The position numbers and the translations under genes are program-made. 64,000 bases of DNA from Dermanyssus gallinae (Eukaryota > Arthropoda > Arachnida > Mesostigmata > Dermanyssidae), in the NCBI GenBank assembly GCA_003439945.1, contig QVRM01003902.1, forward strand, positions 70,001-134,000. The letters run 5' to 3'. Below are positions 1 through 13,673 of this stretch, in pieces; position 1 is the first letter of the stretch, and each line of letters opens with the position of its first letter. A model generated the notes under the pieces. That model ran no database searches. It saw only the letters and a list, made by a program, of their open reading frames with translations, and was not told the DNA's origin.

Positions 1-504
1 ACTAGCTCCTGGGAACATGCAATACAGTATAACCGGGGATAGCACTGTTCACGACATTCGATATCACGCTAAGGCTTGTTAGCTGATCCTCTGTTTTCTC
101 TTGTTCGTAGTGAATGTGCGGATTGCCCATTTTATTGTTTTCTCTAGACGTTCGATACCTGGCGTGTTCTGGTCATACAAGCATTAGGGCCCACCCTAAA
201 ATAAACATGTTTCTAATGCGTCACATATGCACTCCTGATATGTTCGAAAACAATAAGTAGATTCCGGGGCCGAAGCCTGGTGTGATCAAGCACATCAGAA
301 GTCGAGGATGTATTCCGCGCTAGCTAAGCTGGCCACGTCGCCCACCATATGTACCCACACTTAGCAGCGCTTTGTGTTTCTGTACTATATGTCGCATACG
401 TAAAATGCTGTACTAAAATTAATTCTAAAAAATAAAACATTATTCAATCATAAGAAGAAACATTCTATCTATGGCAAAATCGGACCGGTACGTACATAAC
501 TTAC

Positions 505-622
505 CGATGGCGCCCGGCAGGATCGAGCCGGTCTCCGCGAACCTCGACAGGATCTTCGAGACGCAGCCGTGCGACACGAGAAGCCGCCGCGATATATCAC
601 ATGGCCTAAATCCCAACAGCGC
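505..622 (-). CDS. Paired-domain exon, Pox neuro-like (internal exon)
   Basis: The minus strand reads an acceptor (CAG|GCG), 39 codons and a strong donor (CG|GTAAGT). The peptide contains [20 protein letters not shown] and then [11 protein letters not shown], the hallmark of the paired-domain PAI subdomain, which binds DNA in PAX transcription factors in the nucleus. It joins in phase 0 to the exon at 2446-2549, giving [16 protein letters not shown] across the junction. The LLVSHG and RF.ETGS combination resembles Pox neuro more than Pax2/5/8 or Pax6; SILPGAIG recalls Pax1/9, so the subgroup is inference. The exon ends one base into the Gly codon that normally precedes GSKP; later exons would lie before base 1. 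Confidence in a paired domain is high, in the subgroup moderate. Confidence 0.85.
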
Positions 623-741
623 CTGTCCATAGAGCGTGCCGAAAATAGTGATGACAACAAAAAGAGAAGCAACAACAGCCGAATTTACTATGACCACTAC
701 TAGAAATAGCAGATGCAACAGGTAATAGGTAGGTCCATAAT

Positions 742-1799
<1,058 letters not shown>

Positions 1800-2445
1800 T
1801 GAAACACAATTCTGGCTAGAAGTTTCAAGCATTCTGCGTATGTTTGTGTTTCATACGCCCATCTATTGCAGTTGTTGTGAGGGCCAGTTTTCACAGCTAG
1901 AGCTTGCGGCTGTGAGGTGAGATCAAGGCTTGTATTCTAAGAGTGCAAAAACTGCAGAGTCTTTGGAATAAATCTTCGGCATGTACAAAACGCAACCGCA
2001 TTTTAATCTAACAAAGAGTTTAGACTTTGCTAAAGTATATATACATGTGTATATCATACATACGTAATGGCGGTTTACCGGTCATACGAAGCAGTTTTAA
2101 AAAGTAATTTTAGAACTCAAGTTTGGAAAAACGTCTATATAGGTGCATAGCACCTCAAAGGGGCAGCATATTGTTCAGACTAAATGATGCTTGATATAGT
2201 ATGATTGATTAAGTATAAGATGATGGTAATACAACCATGATACAGTGTAGTTAAGCTTAAGCTTATGCTGTACCGATTATGTATATATGCACCAATTAGT
2301 TCAGTTGGGGACGGTAATCAATAAGAAGCATTAAATGAGCCATTAAGATGCTTATTGAAGTTTTACTGTCTTGCTTGATCAGGTTCGAACTGCCAAATAT
2401 AACTGAACTTCATGACTTTATTTTTGTGCCTTACATGTGACTTAC
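1800..2445. other. AT-rich intron sequence, nothing recognised
   Basis: No coding similarity, tRNA-like or terminal-repeat structure was recognised. It includes short imperfect AT repeats and the AAGCTTAAGCTTA stretch near 2253. Confidence 0.6.
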
Positions 2446-2549
2446 CATTTCGAGTATGCGCACGCGAACGTGCAGTGGCAGCGGCTTTCCGTTTGAGAAG
2501 GCTCCTCCCAATTGGTTGACACCGCCATTTGTCGACGAACATAAACTAC
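2446..2549 (-). CDS. Paired-domain N-terminal exon, Pox neuro-like
   Basis: Minus strand: acceptor AACAG|GT, then 34 codons including [20 protein letters not shown] and VRVRILEM, then donor ATG|GTAAGT. GVNQLGG.F.NGRPLP is the invariant start of the paired domain (beta-hairpin and first helix). The exon ends in phase 0 and joins seamlessly to 505-622. Two bases at its 5' end complete a codon from an upstream exon not identified here. Ser and Lys in SNGKPLP differ from the usual VNGRPLP, so the copy is divergent; both splice sites and the frame are intact, which argues for a real gene. Confidence 0.85.
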
Positions 2550-2629
2550 CTGTTGATTCAAATCTAGTCAATGGCTAAACATATGGATATATATGCTTCC
2601 AACAGCGGCTAAATATAAAATCTAAAAGT

Positions 2630-2653
2630 TATATATATATATATATATATATA
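2630..2653. repeat. (TA)n microsatellite
   Basis: About 12 uninterrupted AT dinucleotides just upstream (minus sense) of the paired-box exon. Confidence 0.95.
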
Positions 2654-3189
2654 AAGGTGGGACATGACATAGCATTGGGGCCCTGCAAAAGTGTGCACCA
2701 TTACGGGGCGTCCAGTGTAGAGACCAACTATATCTGGTGAGCCACATCGCCCGCACTCGATGCACATCCGGCAACGGGCACTGTCTGAGGAAATTGCTTG
2801 TTTTTTTTCCGCTGTTTAGAATCAGCCGCTTTTTGACTTTCTGCAATGAACAGCCAGTGCACGAGCCCGGCTTGCCAAGGGTCTCGAAAATAAGTGGATA
2901 AAACCTTTACGGGTACCCGATGGTCTTGTACCCGTTACCTGCCCGGCGAGAGCTGAAGCGCAACCGGCCTGGATCGCGCCAGCACTGTCCATAAAGGGTC
3001 GTGTTCCAAACCAGCATGCAACCGCCCTCCAACGGGGTTAAGGTCAAACTGTCAGGTGCTTTTTAGCCCTCTCTGCCAAGTCCGACGAAGTCTAGGATGC
3101 ACAGTGCACCACTGGGTCGTAAAGCTCTAGTGAAAGTGTCATTCAAGGCCTGCTTGCCTGCGTTGGCGATACAGAACAACCCGTGGCAC
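2654..3189. other. Non-coding sequence without recognised features
   Basis: Mixed-composition DNA; no frame longer than about 70 codons resembles a known family and no terminal repeats were found. Confidence 0.5.
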
Positions 3190-3315
3190 CCGTTCGAACA
3201 GTATAAAATTTGCAATGGTGGGGCAGTTCAAGCCCCACCGTTGCAAATTTATATTTATGGGGGTCCGTCTATGAAGCAATGCAAAAAGCAGTCCCGTGGA
3301 CATTATATCTAGGCC
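3190..3315 (+). mobile_element. SINE-B fragment (second half) with a 15-bp hairpin
   Basis: The segment from the box-B-like GTTCAAGCCCCACC through TATTTATGGGGGTCCGTC, ATGAAGCAATGC and CAGTCCCGTGGAC matches the reverse complement of 13489-13620. That makes it a second copy of the same tRNA-derived SINE family, lacking the box A half. Just upstream, TTGCAATGGTGGGGC (from 3211) is an imperfect inverted copy of the box-B flank, making a fold-back with a 7-nt loop. Confidence 0.6.
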
Positions 3316-3449
3316 CACTCCTCGCCTACTTGTCTACTTCTGACTTTGGCAAAATGAGAACCAGCCGATAGCGGAAGGTGACATCATAAATAACACTAAT
3401 TCATTTATCTGGGGTAAACCGAGAGTTCAAAGGGCTGTAGTTTTTCGTC

Positions 3450-3452
<3 letters not shown>

Positions 3453-3512
<60 letters not shown>
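3453..3512. repeat. (TA)n microsatellite, left flank of an inverted-repeat element
   Basis: About 30 TA units ending exactly where the terminal inverted repeat at 3513 begins. Confidence 0.95.
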
Positions 3513-4370
<858 letters not shown>

Positions 4371-4975
4371 CATACACCCCTCGACATGAAGGTTTTATTG
4401 AGGAATATCGAAAATTAATAACAAACGCGCCATCTGGCGATTTAGATGTTTGGCTGTACATGATTGCACGTGCGGGCTGTAAACCACGCGAACATTCTAT
4501 TAACGATTTCTTTCCTGTCTAGATCTTTACCCTGAATGTTCATGTCATCGTCGTCATGACTTCATAGAGCTTATTAAATCTATCAGGCTGCTTACATATG
4601 CTGGTAAACGTACATCTGTCAATCTTATCTAATATACCGGCTATGCCCATGCACCTCACATTATTCCTGCTAATGTTGCAGCGGGATACAACACGTCTTA
4701 TAAGATTTTTGTGTAATTTGGTCAGAATCTTCTCTTCACACGCGAGTCCTTGAGGTCATACGGGTGAACGTATAATCAGACCGGAAGAACGTATTGCTGG
4801 TACAGTCTGACATACAGGGAAGCGTATTTAATCACAAACGAGCGCAATATCCAGGCAAGACTCTTTGTAGCAGCCGTTACTACTTCAAGTATATGAGGTG
4901 TATAGTTTAAGGTGTCAGATGTCAGTATTCCTAAGTCTTTGATCGCCTTTTTAATGGTTAAAGACCTCAAGTTGG
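4371..4975 (-). mobile_element. CR1-like non-LTR retrotransposon fragment (RT C-terminus)
   Basis: The minus strand at 4776-4970 encodes IKDLGILTSDTLNYTPHILE, then LRSF and LYVRLYQQYVLPV. This is the post-YADD thumb region of CR1/Jockey-type reverse transcriptases (family pattern VKDLGV..D..L.F..HI). Frame-broken remnants of the RT tail continue toward 4480. Several stops mark it as dead. It resembles the elements at 20883-30869 and 60.7-64 kb in type. Confidence 0.65.
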
Positions 4976-6350
4976 GCAGTGGCCCTGCTGTTGTTAAAGT
5001 CTGTTGTCTCCTGTCATTATAAGGCGAGCTCTTTTAACTTGCCTACTAGGAAAGGCAGCCCCATTAGAGGTCGCAACGCCTCTTCCAGAAACCTCAATAC
5101 CGAAAATAACTCGGGTTAGACTACATGAAGGAGGTCAGCCAGCCCTGAGAGCGACGAGCCGGTATCGCCGGCCCTCGGGCGGCGGGAGCGGTGGGTCCTG
5201 TCCGTAGGCGACCTGTTGTCACTCATCTTCCTCTCAATCTTCAGTATTGGTCTGGGATCGGGTAGAACTATCTAACCGACGGTAATCTGCTTTACCCTGC
5301 CGGGCCTTCGCAATTCTTGCAGAGCTTTTCCCGGTCACTTGTCAGCCACGTGCCTCCGTTTGAAGTACTTAAAGTAGATGCTTGCTTGGTCCGGCTGCAA
5401 GATAACCAGGTGAGATCTACGGCCAAGAAAGACAGACGCCGGTGGCTGGCTTTGTTTGGATTATCTTTGTCAACGGCATCCTCTCTCATGGGGACAGACA
5501 ATATAGCCTACGCGCTTGGTAACGACAATTTCGGCCAGTTTGCGAGCAATCTCGCTCTCGGTGAGGACTGGGCTGACCCCCTCGGTGTTGGCGGTAAATG
5601 AGGCGACAGCCAGGCAAGCAGCCGATACGGACCACTTTCCTAGACTTAACACTCTTTTTTAGGGTCTTGGAAATGCGTGATGCACTCGCGTCACCGGCAG
5701 CTAGAAGTAACTTGTGTGGGGCTCGGCAAACCCACCGAGATCGATATCCTTTATACCCCCTCGGAACCGCATAGCAGTACTTTGATACCCGCGGGAGGAG
5801 CCTCATAATCTAGCGCTCCGTGCGCCTTGCCGATGGTCTTCCGTTCTGAGGAAGCGTGCCAAATGTTTGTTAAGGGCCCAGATGCTCTGACCAGCCATCC
5901 CTCGGCTCCTCAACCCCTTCGCCTACGCGGGCGACGTTCAAACCTCTCCTTTCGGTTTATATCAAGACATGGGCAACAAGGTTTGTCAGGCAGATACCTT
6001 GCACATCCCCAGACGCCGCCGGCCCCGTCCTTGCGAGGGCCGCGCCGGCTCCATAGCGTCGGAATCTCCGGAGTCGCAAAGAACTCGTCGGCTGTGGATT
6101 TATCCTTTTCTAACCTGGAACTGTCTGTATCTAGTCAGCGCTTAAGTGGTGTAGTACGACACCGGTTCGGTATGAGCTTTTTTGTCTGCAGGGAACGGCT
6201 GTCAGCCGCCGCGACACTTTGTGCGCCGCTCTGGGGGCTCTTTCCGTCCAGATGCCTGGTGAGGCATACAACGCAATGAATTCTGAAACTAAAAGCAGTA
6301 TGCGGCGTTTGGCCGCATATCTCCCAACGTGCACTATCAACTAATAGGGC
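4976..6350. other. GC-richer block without a recognisable gene
   Basis: Frames of 70-150 codons occur on both strands (for example 5827-6279 plus and 5486-5806 minus), but none shows a motif I recognise and the frames overlap each other. The base composition differs from the AT-rich DNA that follows, so a decayed mobile element or distant exon is possible; no claim is made. Confidence 0.4.
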
Positions 6351-8880
6351 ACTCATTATCTACACATTCAATGACACAATGATAACTTCACAAATCGAAG
6401 TTAAACGTCACAAAGCAGAAGTTCCATGGAAGCCGGCAAAAATACGACCGAATCAAACGGGCGAAAAAATCATATAAGCTTCAAAAACTGCAAAATCGAG
6501 ACAACAAAGAGGACTAGCGATGCTTGTTGCGCGAGCCCGTTACCAAGATACCAAATATACGAACAATGGAAATCAGGTTGATGCTTATTGTATAAACAAG
6601 GCAACACTCTTCATCATTAAAACGTGACACAATAAAATTTTACGACAGATATCAAATCCATACAACTAACAAACAGTATAGCACCAAAGATAAATCCCAC
6701 TACATCACAGATGCAATTATTTAAGGTTAGCGGAGCGGACACAGCCGTGAACGTTTTTATGCTCGTTCTAAGACAAGAAAAAACTGCAAATCATATTTAA
6801 TCACTCTTACTTGTGCGGTGACTCGGTCCTTACACGCTGGAATACTGCATAGCCTTGCTGCATGTAGTATACTATTGGCATTGCGCAGATTCAGACGTAA
6901 CACAGTTAAACAAAGAATAACGCGACATATGGCAACACAGCAGACAAGGATTTACAATCACTATTCAATAACAACTAACCACAAAACAAAGACCCAGCAC
7001 TAAAATCTGCTCTCTAATAGACCCAACACACTACCATCTCAAATCAACTAGCTTGAATTCTAAATCGAATGTCACTAACTCGCATGATCAGTAGAACGTG
7101 AACGGCAGCTAAATCTCTTATGGCGAAGCCGTAAAAATAAACTCCACAACTGCATTTGGCCCACACAACAACACTGGCAATGCACCTATAGCTTCGCAAA
7201 GCCGAAATAATGCTGATATTTGGTTCAAACCGGCCCAGATGCGTATGGATATTGGCGAAATTAGATAAATTGAACTAAACACAGAAAGGGATAGAAAGGT
7301 ACGATAGGCAAGATTAAAACTAAGCGGGTCAAGAAAGTCAATTATTTGCGCAATTCAACAATTATATCCTCTGAAAGCGCGTTGACTATTTAAACAGTAA
7401 ATAAAAATGATTAATCCATACACATGCATAAGACAAAAATCTCGGATTTCAGGTACATAAATATATAATTGCACTAGACATGGCCGACCGAGCAATTGTG
7501 TGCAAGGACAAGGCAATTTAAGCATTTAGAGAGGCTTTTGCTTCCGCTCTCCGTGCCAGACAAACCCCCACAATATTATCGCGTTGTTTCAATCAATACT
7601 GAACGAATGCTTGAAAGATCAAACTGAGTACAATTAGATGATTAGCAGCTAGTTTCGAAAACACAATTTCACATAGATAATACTCGCTTAGTAATTTGAA
7701 AGCACTTCTAAGAACTTTAAGTCGGTTCTCTAGGAACTAGCCAATGTAAACATGTTTGGACGCGAAAAAGGCAGCATTCCCTTTAAAAAAACGGCCATCT
7801 AAATTAACTCTTAAATATAATTAAAACCTTGGGATTCTAACGATTAGTCGGTGGTAATCTGTTACTTTTTATCGTTCAAATTAAAAAAATAAATATATAT
7901 ATATATATATTTTTTATAGGAGAAGAGCCTTTTTATTTAACTCATAACTGTTACTTGACATCGTGGCTAGGTGTCGTTGTCGGCTCAATGTATTAGGTAA
8001 AGAGACTGATGGTTGATGACCATCGCTTCTTAAGAGCAATGCCACCGACGCCGGCGAATCCCGGCATCTGACAGCGAACTCAGACGCAACTTAGTGAGCC
8101 CTACTTAAAGGTCTACGTGAAGCCCTATGAAGCTTACGACAATTTGAGGCTAGGCAACAGAAGCACCCGATTTTTGTTGAAGTAAACCAAACTCTGTTTT
8201 ACTCAGAATCTACGCATGATCTCTTCACGTGGCATCGCGTGGTGCAGCTGATCTTAGAAATACACTCTTCAGATAACTAAATTAAATAGCGTAGATTAAA
8301 CCTGCATGAAAATATGAAGCTCTCGTTTTTAGCTGGCAAGTAGTTTGTCGTTTCCGTTAGGTTTTTTGCCCATAGGTAAAATGCAAGTTACTGTTTTACT
8401 ACTGTTACTCCTTCTTAACCTTCTACGTTTTTTAGCTTGAAAGCATTTTGTTTGCTTCAAAGGAGTTGGCCCATCCCTTTCGGAAATTGCGTTTCCAAGA
8501 GTTTTCAGCATTCGTATAGGTTTCTCGAAACGTAATCAAGACAGCCATGTGAGTAGCCCCCCCTGTAATCGCAAAGACTCTGGAGAATAGCCGCGCGACA
8601 AATTCTGATATACTTATAAACTGAAGACAACTAGGCGAGACACATTATAGCGCTATCCTCAACTACAACTGCAAAATTTCATCACGTAACCACCTGGTAA
8701 TCGCCACAACTTGAGCGTCCTCCGTCTTGTCTAACGACCATTAGCCGTACGATTTTGTTCTAAGCGCTAAGCTGGTAGCAGTAAAGAATGTAAACCTCCA
8801 TGATGCTCTCAACTCACATAAATTAGCAATAACTTAAACCAAAAAAATATATCCAGTTTAGTCGAAGAATTCAAGGTTTG
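6351..8880. other. AT-rich intergenic DNA, nothing recognised
   Basis: 2.5 kb with no persuasive frame, tRNA-like boxes or long repeat. A short (TA)n lies near 7893-7910. Confidence 0.6.
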
Positions 8881-11110
8881 TGTGCCTTGTGTATCCGTGA
8901 CACCGTTTACACAATCGAGCACGGCGGAAGCCGCTCAGAGGCGCAACTCACTCACCCTCATGCTGGCTAAGCGCGTCGTCCGCGTCGGGTACACAATCCG
9001 TTGTTGGTCCGAGACTGAACGCCGGTCCAAGTGGAAGAGATCGCAGACCCTGGAGGTCCATGGTTCTGAAACGACGTTCTGATTGATGCCTAGCTATTTG
9101 ATTTCGATATATCTAACTGGGTGTCCTTCTTTCGCTATTTAACGATCTCCTCTTTTCCTCATCGGCGTGGTCGAGCCAGCTCTGACAAGCATGGCCTGCA
9201 AGCAGCTGAAGTGTCACGACAGCGTTTCCAGGACGCTTTTGACGAATGCCTGCACTGCTTGCCTTCGTCTGACCAACAAACCTTTCACTGGGGGGGGGGG
9301 GGGGGTTGAGGTTCAGCAGGCGGTTAGGGTCAAAACAAAAGCAGAACGCTGTCTGCGACGAACCTGCAAGCAAGCACGCAAGCAACAGGCACGGCTGTTG
9401 TTGCTGCTGCTGCTGCTGCCGCCGCCGGTTCATCCCATCATTGCATGGTCGGCCGTGCGCATGACCACTACTTGCACATGTCACCACAACCTCGGATAAA
9501 GACTTGGATCCGCCTTTACTGCTGCGGTTGCCGACTGCACAGACAGACAGACAGACAGACGGGCCGCCCCTTGCCGACGTCGACAGCGCGATAATTTCGG
9601 CCGCCTGCGCCGATCGTCGCGTGTTACCCACAATACCACGGTAGCAGCAGCAGCAGCCGCGAAGGCAGTATCAGCAGCAGCCGCAGAATCAATGAACCAA
9701 CCAACCAGCTTTGAGCGGCGTCAACAAGACCACACCCCCTTGACCTCGAACTCGAAGCCCAAGTCGTCAGGCATCACAAGGGCAATGACAATGACAATGA
9801 CGACGACAACGAGAGCCACAACCAAGTAGTGGGAGGCAGACCACCTGCAAATAGACCTAGGGAGGCAGCTGCGGCGATGGCGGGCAAGAACGGTGGTGGG
9901 GGTACTTCTGGGTGCGTGTGAGCGGCCGTGCGGCGAATTGCCGTTAAGCTCGGGCAGCATCCATAGGAGAGGCACTTCCTGCCACAGCCTCCGACGCCGC
10001 TGGCACTGTCTTACTTGCCTGAGTTGAAATAGCAGATGGAGCAAAATGATGACGACGTGAAGGAGAACAAGAACAAGAAGGTGGAAGTGGAGAAAGAAAA
10101 AAGCGCAAGCAACGGCAGCAGACGAATAAAACGAAGCGACTCGCAACTGCTGAATCGATTCACACTCCACCGCTGTTAGCCCCCCCCCCCCCCTTCCCGC
10201 CCGCGCGGCCGAGCTTCCCAACCGAGTGCCCGCGCTTGTCGCCGAAAAGCAACGACGACAAATCCCACAACCATCTTCTTCGTCGTCTCCCCCGCTGCCG
10301 CTTCACTTGTCTGTCGGCGGCGGTGCAACGGCATCGCAATCTCGCCTATTTCGTTCCCGTAGTAAGGGTTATTGTGGTGATAGTGATACAGACACTACGA
10401 GTAGTAGATAGTGTGCCGAGTCGAACAAACCAGTGATCGGAAGCCTTCGTTTGTCGGAATGTAGGCTAGGGGTCGAACGGGGGGGGGGGGGGGCTGAGGG
10501 TGCAGGGGGGGAGTAGACCTCGCCACCCCCCCCTTCTCATCCTTGGCCATCGCGTCCGTCTGGTGGTTCTAGTATGGGCTGCCGGCAAGAAGGAATCAGA
10601 TTGAGACGAGCAAGTTGCGCGGCGCCGGCGGTTGACACTGCACGTTGTGGTATGGCTTGACGTGCCCTGACCCCCGACCGAACGACCAACCGGCCGACTC
10701 TCGTGTCTCTTGTCAGGCGGGCGTTGCCTGCTGCTCTCAATGATGGTGGGAACGGGCCCAAGTGCGGTCTCACCGAAGAGCGACTGCGCGGGGGTTAGCT
10801 GGCTACCTCTCTAGTTCAGCCAGCCACAGGCAATCGGGCGCCGTTAGGGCTTGGGGGGTAGCTGAGCAAGGAGCAGGCGTCATCCACGGAGCCAGTACGA
10901 CACTCTCACACACTCGCAGAGAGCTTATGGAACGATTCCCTCTGAGTTAAGCAACGAAGGGGCAAGGAGAAAGGAAGGAGCGAAGAAAGAGGAGGACAGA
11001 AAAGGAGGGGAAGAAACAGCGCAAGAGGGGTAGAGAGAGAGAGCGAGCGAGCGAGAGAGAGCGCGAGAGAGAGAGAGACGAGAGGGAGAAGGATGGAGAA
11101 AACGCCCTAA
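8881..11110. other. GC-rich, simple-repeat-rich block
   Basis: Composition shifts sharply to GC/CpG-rich. It holds a G run (about 9292-9306), a CTG/CCG run (about 9398-9427), (ACAG)n (9538-9560), a C run (about 10180-10193), a G run (about 10480-10494) and (GA)n (about 11031-11080). Such blocks often accompany promoters or 5' untranslated regions of regulatory genes in arthropods; the paired-box gene runs away from it on the minus strand, but no first exon could be identified. Long frames here (such as 9113-9631 minus, with poly-Gln) are unconvincing. Confidence 0.5.
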
Positions 11111-11116
11111 GATGAA

Positions 11117-11317
11117 ATGGCAGGGATTTGTGGCAGGATGTACGGTGTGAACCACCGAACTCTGGCGTTGCTGCTGTTTGTTGTATTTCCGGCTCAAGGA
11201 GATGAAATTGGATCACATCAGCAGCGACAGCAGCAGCAGCAGAAACAACAGTCACAGCGGCAGCAGATGCGCCAACCGATTTTCCCGCAGAGGAGTAGGA
11301 ACCAGCAAGTGCGGTGA
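11117..11317 (+). CDS. Possible first exon: signal peptide followed by Gln-rich stretch (weak)
   Basis: A short frame begins with ATG, has a hydrophobic segment TLALLLFVVFPAQG resembling a cleavable signal peptide, then a Gln/Arg-rich run. A GT lies near the end (CAAG|GTGCGG or GCG|GTGACA), so it could be a 5' coding exon of a secreted protein. No family is recognised and the CAG repeat could create this by chance. Low confidence. Confidence 0.2.
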   Translation: MAGICGRMYGVNHRTLALLLFVVFPAQGDEIGSHQQRQQQQQKQQSQRQQMRQPIFPQRSRNQQVR

Positions 11318-11390
11318 CAAAACCATAGACGTGCATGACACGTAGTTCTACATGCACATTATCTGGAGTAGACATGTGCGAATTAATGTT

Positions 11391-11488
11391 ATATATATAT
11401 ATATATAGTGATGATTTATTAATATTTTACAATACGTTTGCACACTCGGCAGTGCTCGTCTTATATATATATATATATATATATATAT
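11391..11488. repeat. Two (TA)n tracts
   Basis: (TA)n at about 11391-11407 and 11462-11488 separated by unique sequence. Confidence 0.9.
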
Positions 11489-11711
11489 AATCTTTGTCTG
11501 TAGAAACACACAGTCCGGATTAACATATCTATTGCCAACAAGATATTTCGGATGAAGTGCAGCACACTGGCTCAAATCAGGAGCATTAAATCACGCCTAC
11601 TCGACAATATATCCTACCCAGCCAATGACGGTCGGACTCTTCCCGCTACGTGTAATATGTTTTTTTTTATGAGACTTTTACGCTATGTGTACAGCTATTT
11701 GTTCTGCCCAC

Positions 11712-11776
11712 TGTCAAAAAAGGCCTACATAGAATGGCCTACACTTGTACGCCATTCTATGTGGGCCTTTTTGACA
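11712..11776. repeat. Hairpin: about 26-bp inverted repeat
   Basis: The left arm TGTCAAAAAAGGCCTACATA (continuing GAATGGC) pairs with the right arm GCCATTCTATGTGGGCCTTT (continuing TTGACA) across a 12-nt loop, with one or two mismatches. It could be a MITE solo end or a structured RNA; nothing more is visible. Confidence 0.7.
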
Positions 11777-12350
11777 AGTCTTGCATGACTAAAGACCAAG
11801 CACCACGACAAGCCTTGCATGACTAATAACTAAGTACCGACGTATGCCACATTTCTAATGCGCTACGCATACGTTCCTGATATATTCGAACACAAAAAGC
11901 ATATACCCACACTGTGGCTGAAACCAGGAAAGTATCATGCACTAATTATACAGGCCTTGCCTCCACAGAATTGATAGCTGGTGCGACCACTCTCTAGCAC
12001 ACAAACATCTATCATGTACGCAGGCAGTCACGCTGGCTTCGTTTGTGGTGCCATTCTTTCCCATAGAGTGCCACACAATTGTGACAGATCGAGTTTGATC
12101 TCGTTTTATTTTGTTTTTGATTTTGACTTGTCCAAAGGTCCAGGCTCGAAAAGTTACCCCTTGCGTGGTTTCTTTGAACCTGAGATACCTCTACTAAACC
12201 TCATTGGTTACTCAATCGCTCGTCCGTCTAGAATGGCGCTTTATTGCAAGCGCCTTAATTTTTTTTTTTTTGCCTGCTTATTGCCATATGCATATCACAA
12301 TATTTATTGCCCCGTCTGATGTGTAACTAACGTCGCAGCAAACTCTTGAT

Positions 12351-12395
12351 GAAAAGCGATTAATGATGATAAAACACAATCATTAATCGCTTTTC
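12351..12395. repeat. Perfect 17-bp hairpin
   Basis: GAAAAGCGATTAATGAT at 12351-12367 is exactly repeated in inverse at 12379-12395, leaving an 11-nt loop. It lies just upstream of a pyrimidine-rich tract. Confidence 0.8.
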
Positions 12396-12434
12396 TTGCC
12401 GCTTGTTCCTTTTCTCCTTCTTCTTGCTTGTAGG

Positions 12435-12680
12435 CAGCAGCAGCAACAACAGCGCATCACTTGATCAGGGCGCAAGCCGAGACAAGCTGGACATTACGAA
12501 GCGAACATGGAGAGGCAGCTCACAAAAGGCAGCATTGTTCTTTGTTGTTGCCCACCACGAGTTCACGAGCAGTTCCAATTACGACAGTTACGACGACGAC
12601 GACGACGACAAATTCGAAGACTGCAAACATTGGTGTGGCGTGACGATCGACGGTGCAACGGTTTCCTCTCGTGCGGTACG
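12435..12680 (+). CDS. Possible exon (weak)
   Basis: A long pyrimidine tract ends in TTGTAG|GC at 12434 and a GT (GCG|GTACG) occurs near 12676, with one open frame between them containing a run of Asp. No homology is recognised and neighbouring frames are also open because of the ACG repeat. Recorded only as a candidate splice pair. Confidence 0.15.
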
Positions 12681-12747
12681 TTGACTGGGACCGTGTTTGG
12701 ATTTGTCCGGCTAGTGGTCTAAGTCGGCCAACCGGCCTAGAGTGAGA

Positions 12748-13348
12748 GCAGCCAGTACTACAACAACAACAACAACAACAATAATCACCACAATAACAAC
12801 ATCTATAAAACCAACAACAACAACTACCGCGACCACTACAACAACTACTACTTCTACTTCTACTACTACTACTACGATCGTCGTGGCCATAAATCTGCCA
12901 CAAACAATGACCCGGCAAACACCTGGAAAGAGAGCATCTCGTGCCACGGACTGCAAGCTTTAAGCAGGCGGATCGAGGGCATCTGCGGACTTCCCACACA
13001 AATTGCGAGGATTGCTGGTTCGGCCAATTTGCTGCTTCTGCCACCGCAATTCTCGCTGCTGCGTGATGGGTGAATCCCATCACCTCCCTCCAGTCTCTGT
13101 CAGTAAGAGAACGAGTCCAAGCTGCAACATAATCAGCCACTTGCATAACTTTCATCGTCTGTCAACACCGAATACATTGGTCAGCGTTGTTTGTGTTGTT
13201 GTTGTTGTTGTTGTTTTCGCTGTTGTTGTTGTTGTTTTCGCTGTTGTTGTTGTTTTCGCTGTTGTTGTTGTTTCCGCTGTTGTTGTTGCTGTTGTTGTTG
13301 TTGTTGTTGTTGTTGTTATTGTTGTTGTTGTCGTTGTCGTTGGCGTCA
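12748..13348. repeat. Clustered trinucleotide repeats (CAA, ACT, GTT)
   Basis: (CAA)n and (ACT)n around 12758-12880, and (GTT)n with a repeated TTTTCGCTGTTGTTG variant unit around 13186-13335. They generate spurious Thr, Val, Cys or Asn homopolymer frames on both strands. Confidence 0.9.
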
Positions 13349-13488
13349 CCATCGATATTTTTATTTGTCATAGTATTTCACCTTTGCGGAAGGCCGTCTA
13401 ATGTCATTAGACTGGTATATATAAAATTGTAGTCATTTGCTATTCTTTCCCACAAGGTTCAACACATCGTGGGAAAATATTACTACTA

Positions 13489-13673
13489 GTAAAGTAAAGT
13501 TTTCGGGCTGACCCTCAGCCAAGATTTAACGTCCACGGAACTGTTTTCCACATTGCTTCATAGACGGACCCTCATAAATACAAATGTGCAACGGTGGGGC
13601 TCGAACCCGCGCACCTATGTGTCTCCTCCGGTCGCGAGGCGCAGGCTTAAGCCACCACGCCACCGGGCTCGAC
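13489..13673 (-). mobile_element. tRNA-derived SINE, family B
   Basis: On the minus strand the head reads GTCGAGCCCGGTGGCGTGG with TGGCTTAAGCC-type box A sequence, followed about 45 nt later by GGGTTCGAGCCCC (box B). A non-tRNA body follows (TATTTATGAGGGTCCGTC and ATGAAGCAATG) that recurs at 3190-3315. Internal RNA polymerase III promoter boxes plus a repeated body define a SINE. It is not annotated as a functional tRNA because the head lacks a clean acceptor-stem pairing. Confidence 0.7.

Noticed and set aside
9113..9631. 172-codon minus-strand frame with poly-Gln
   Set aside because: Spans CAG repeats and a C run; no domain, splice context or start support.
13003..13432. Val/Leu/Cys/Thr/Asn-rich frames on both strands
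   Set aside because: Produced by (GTT)n; all six frames stay open without conservation.
13595..13673. tRNA gene candidate on the minus strand
   Set aside because: Same reasoning; the body downstream is repeated elsewhere.
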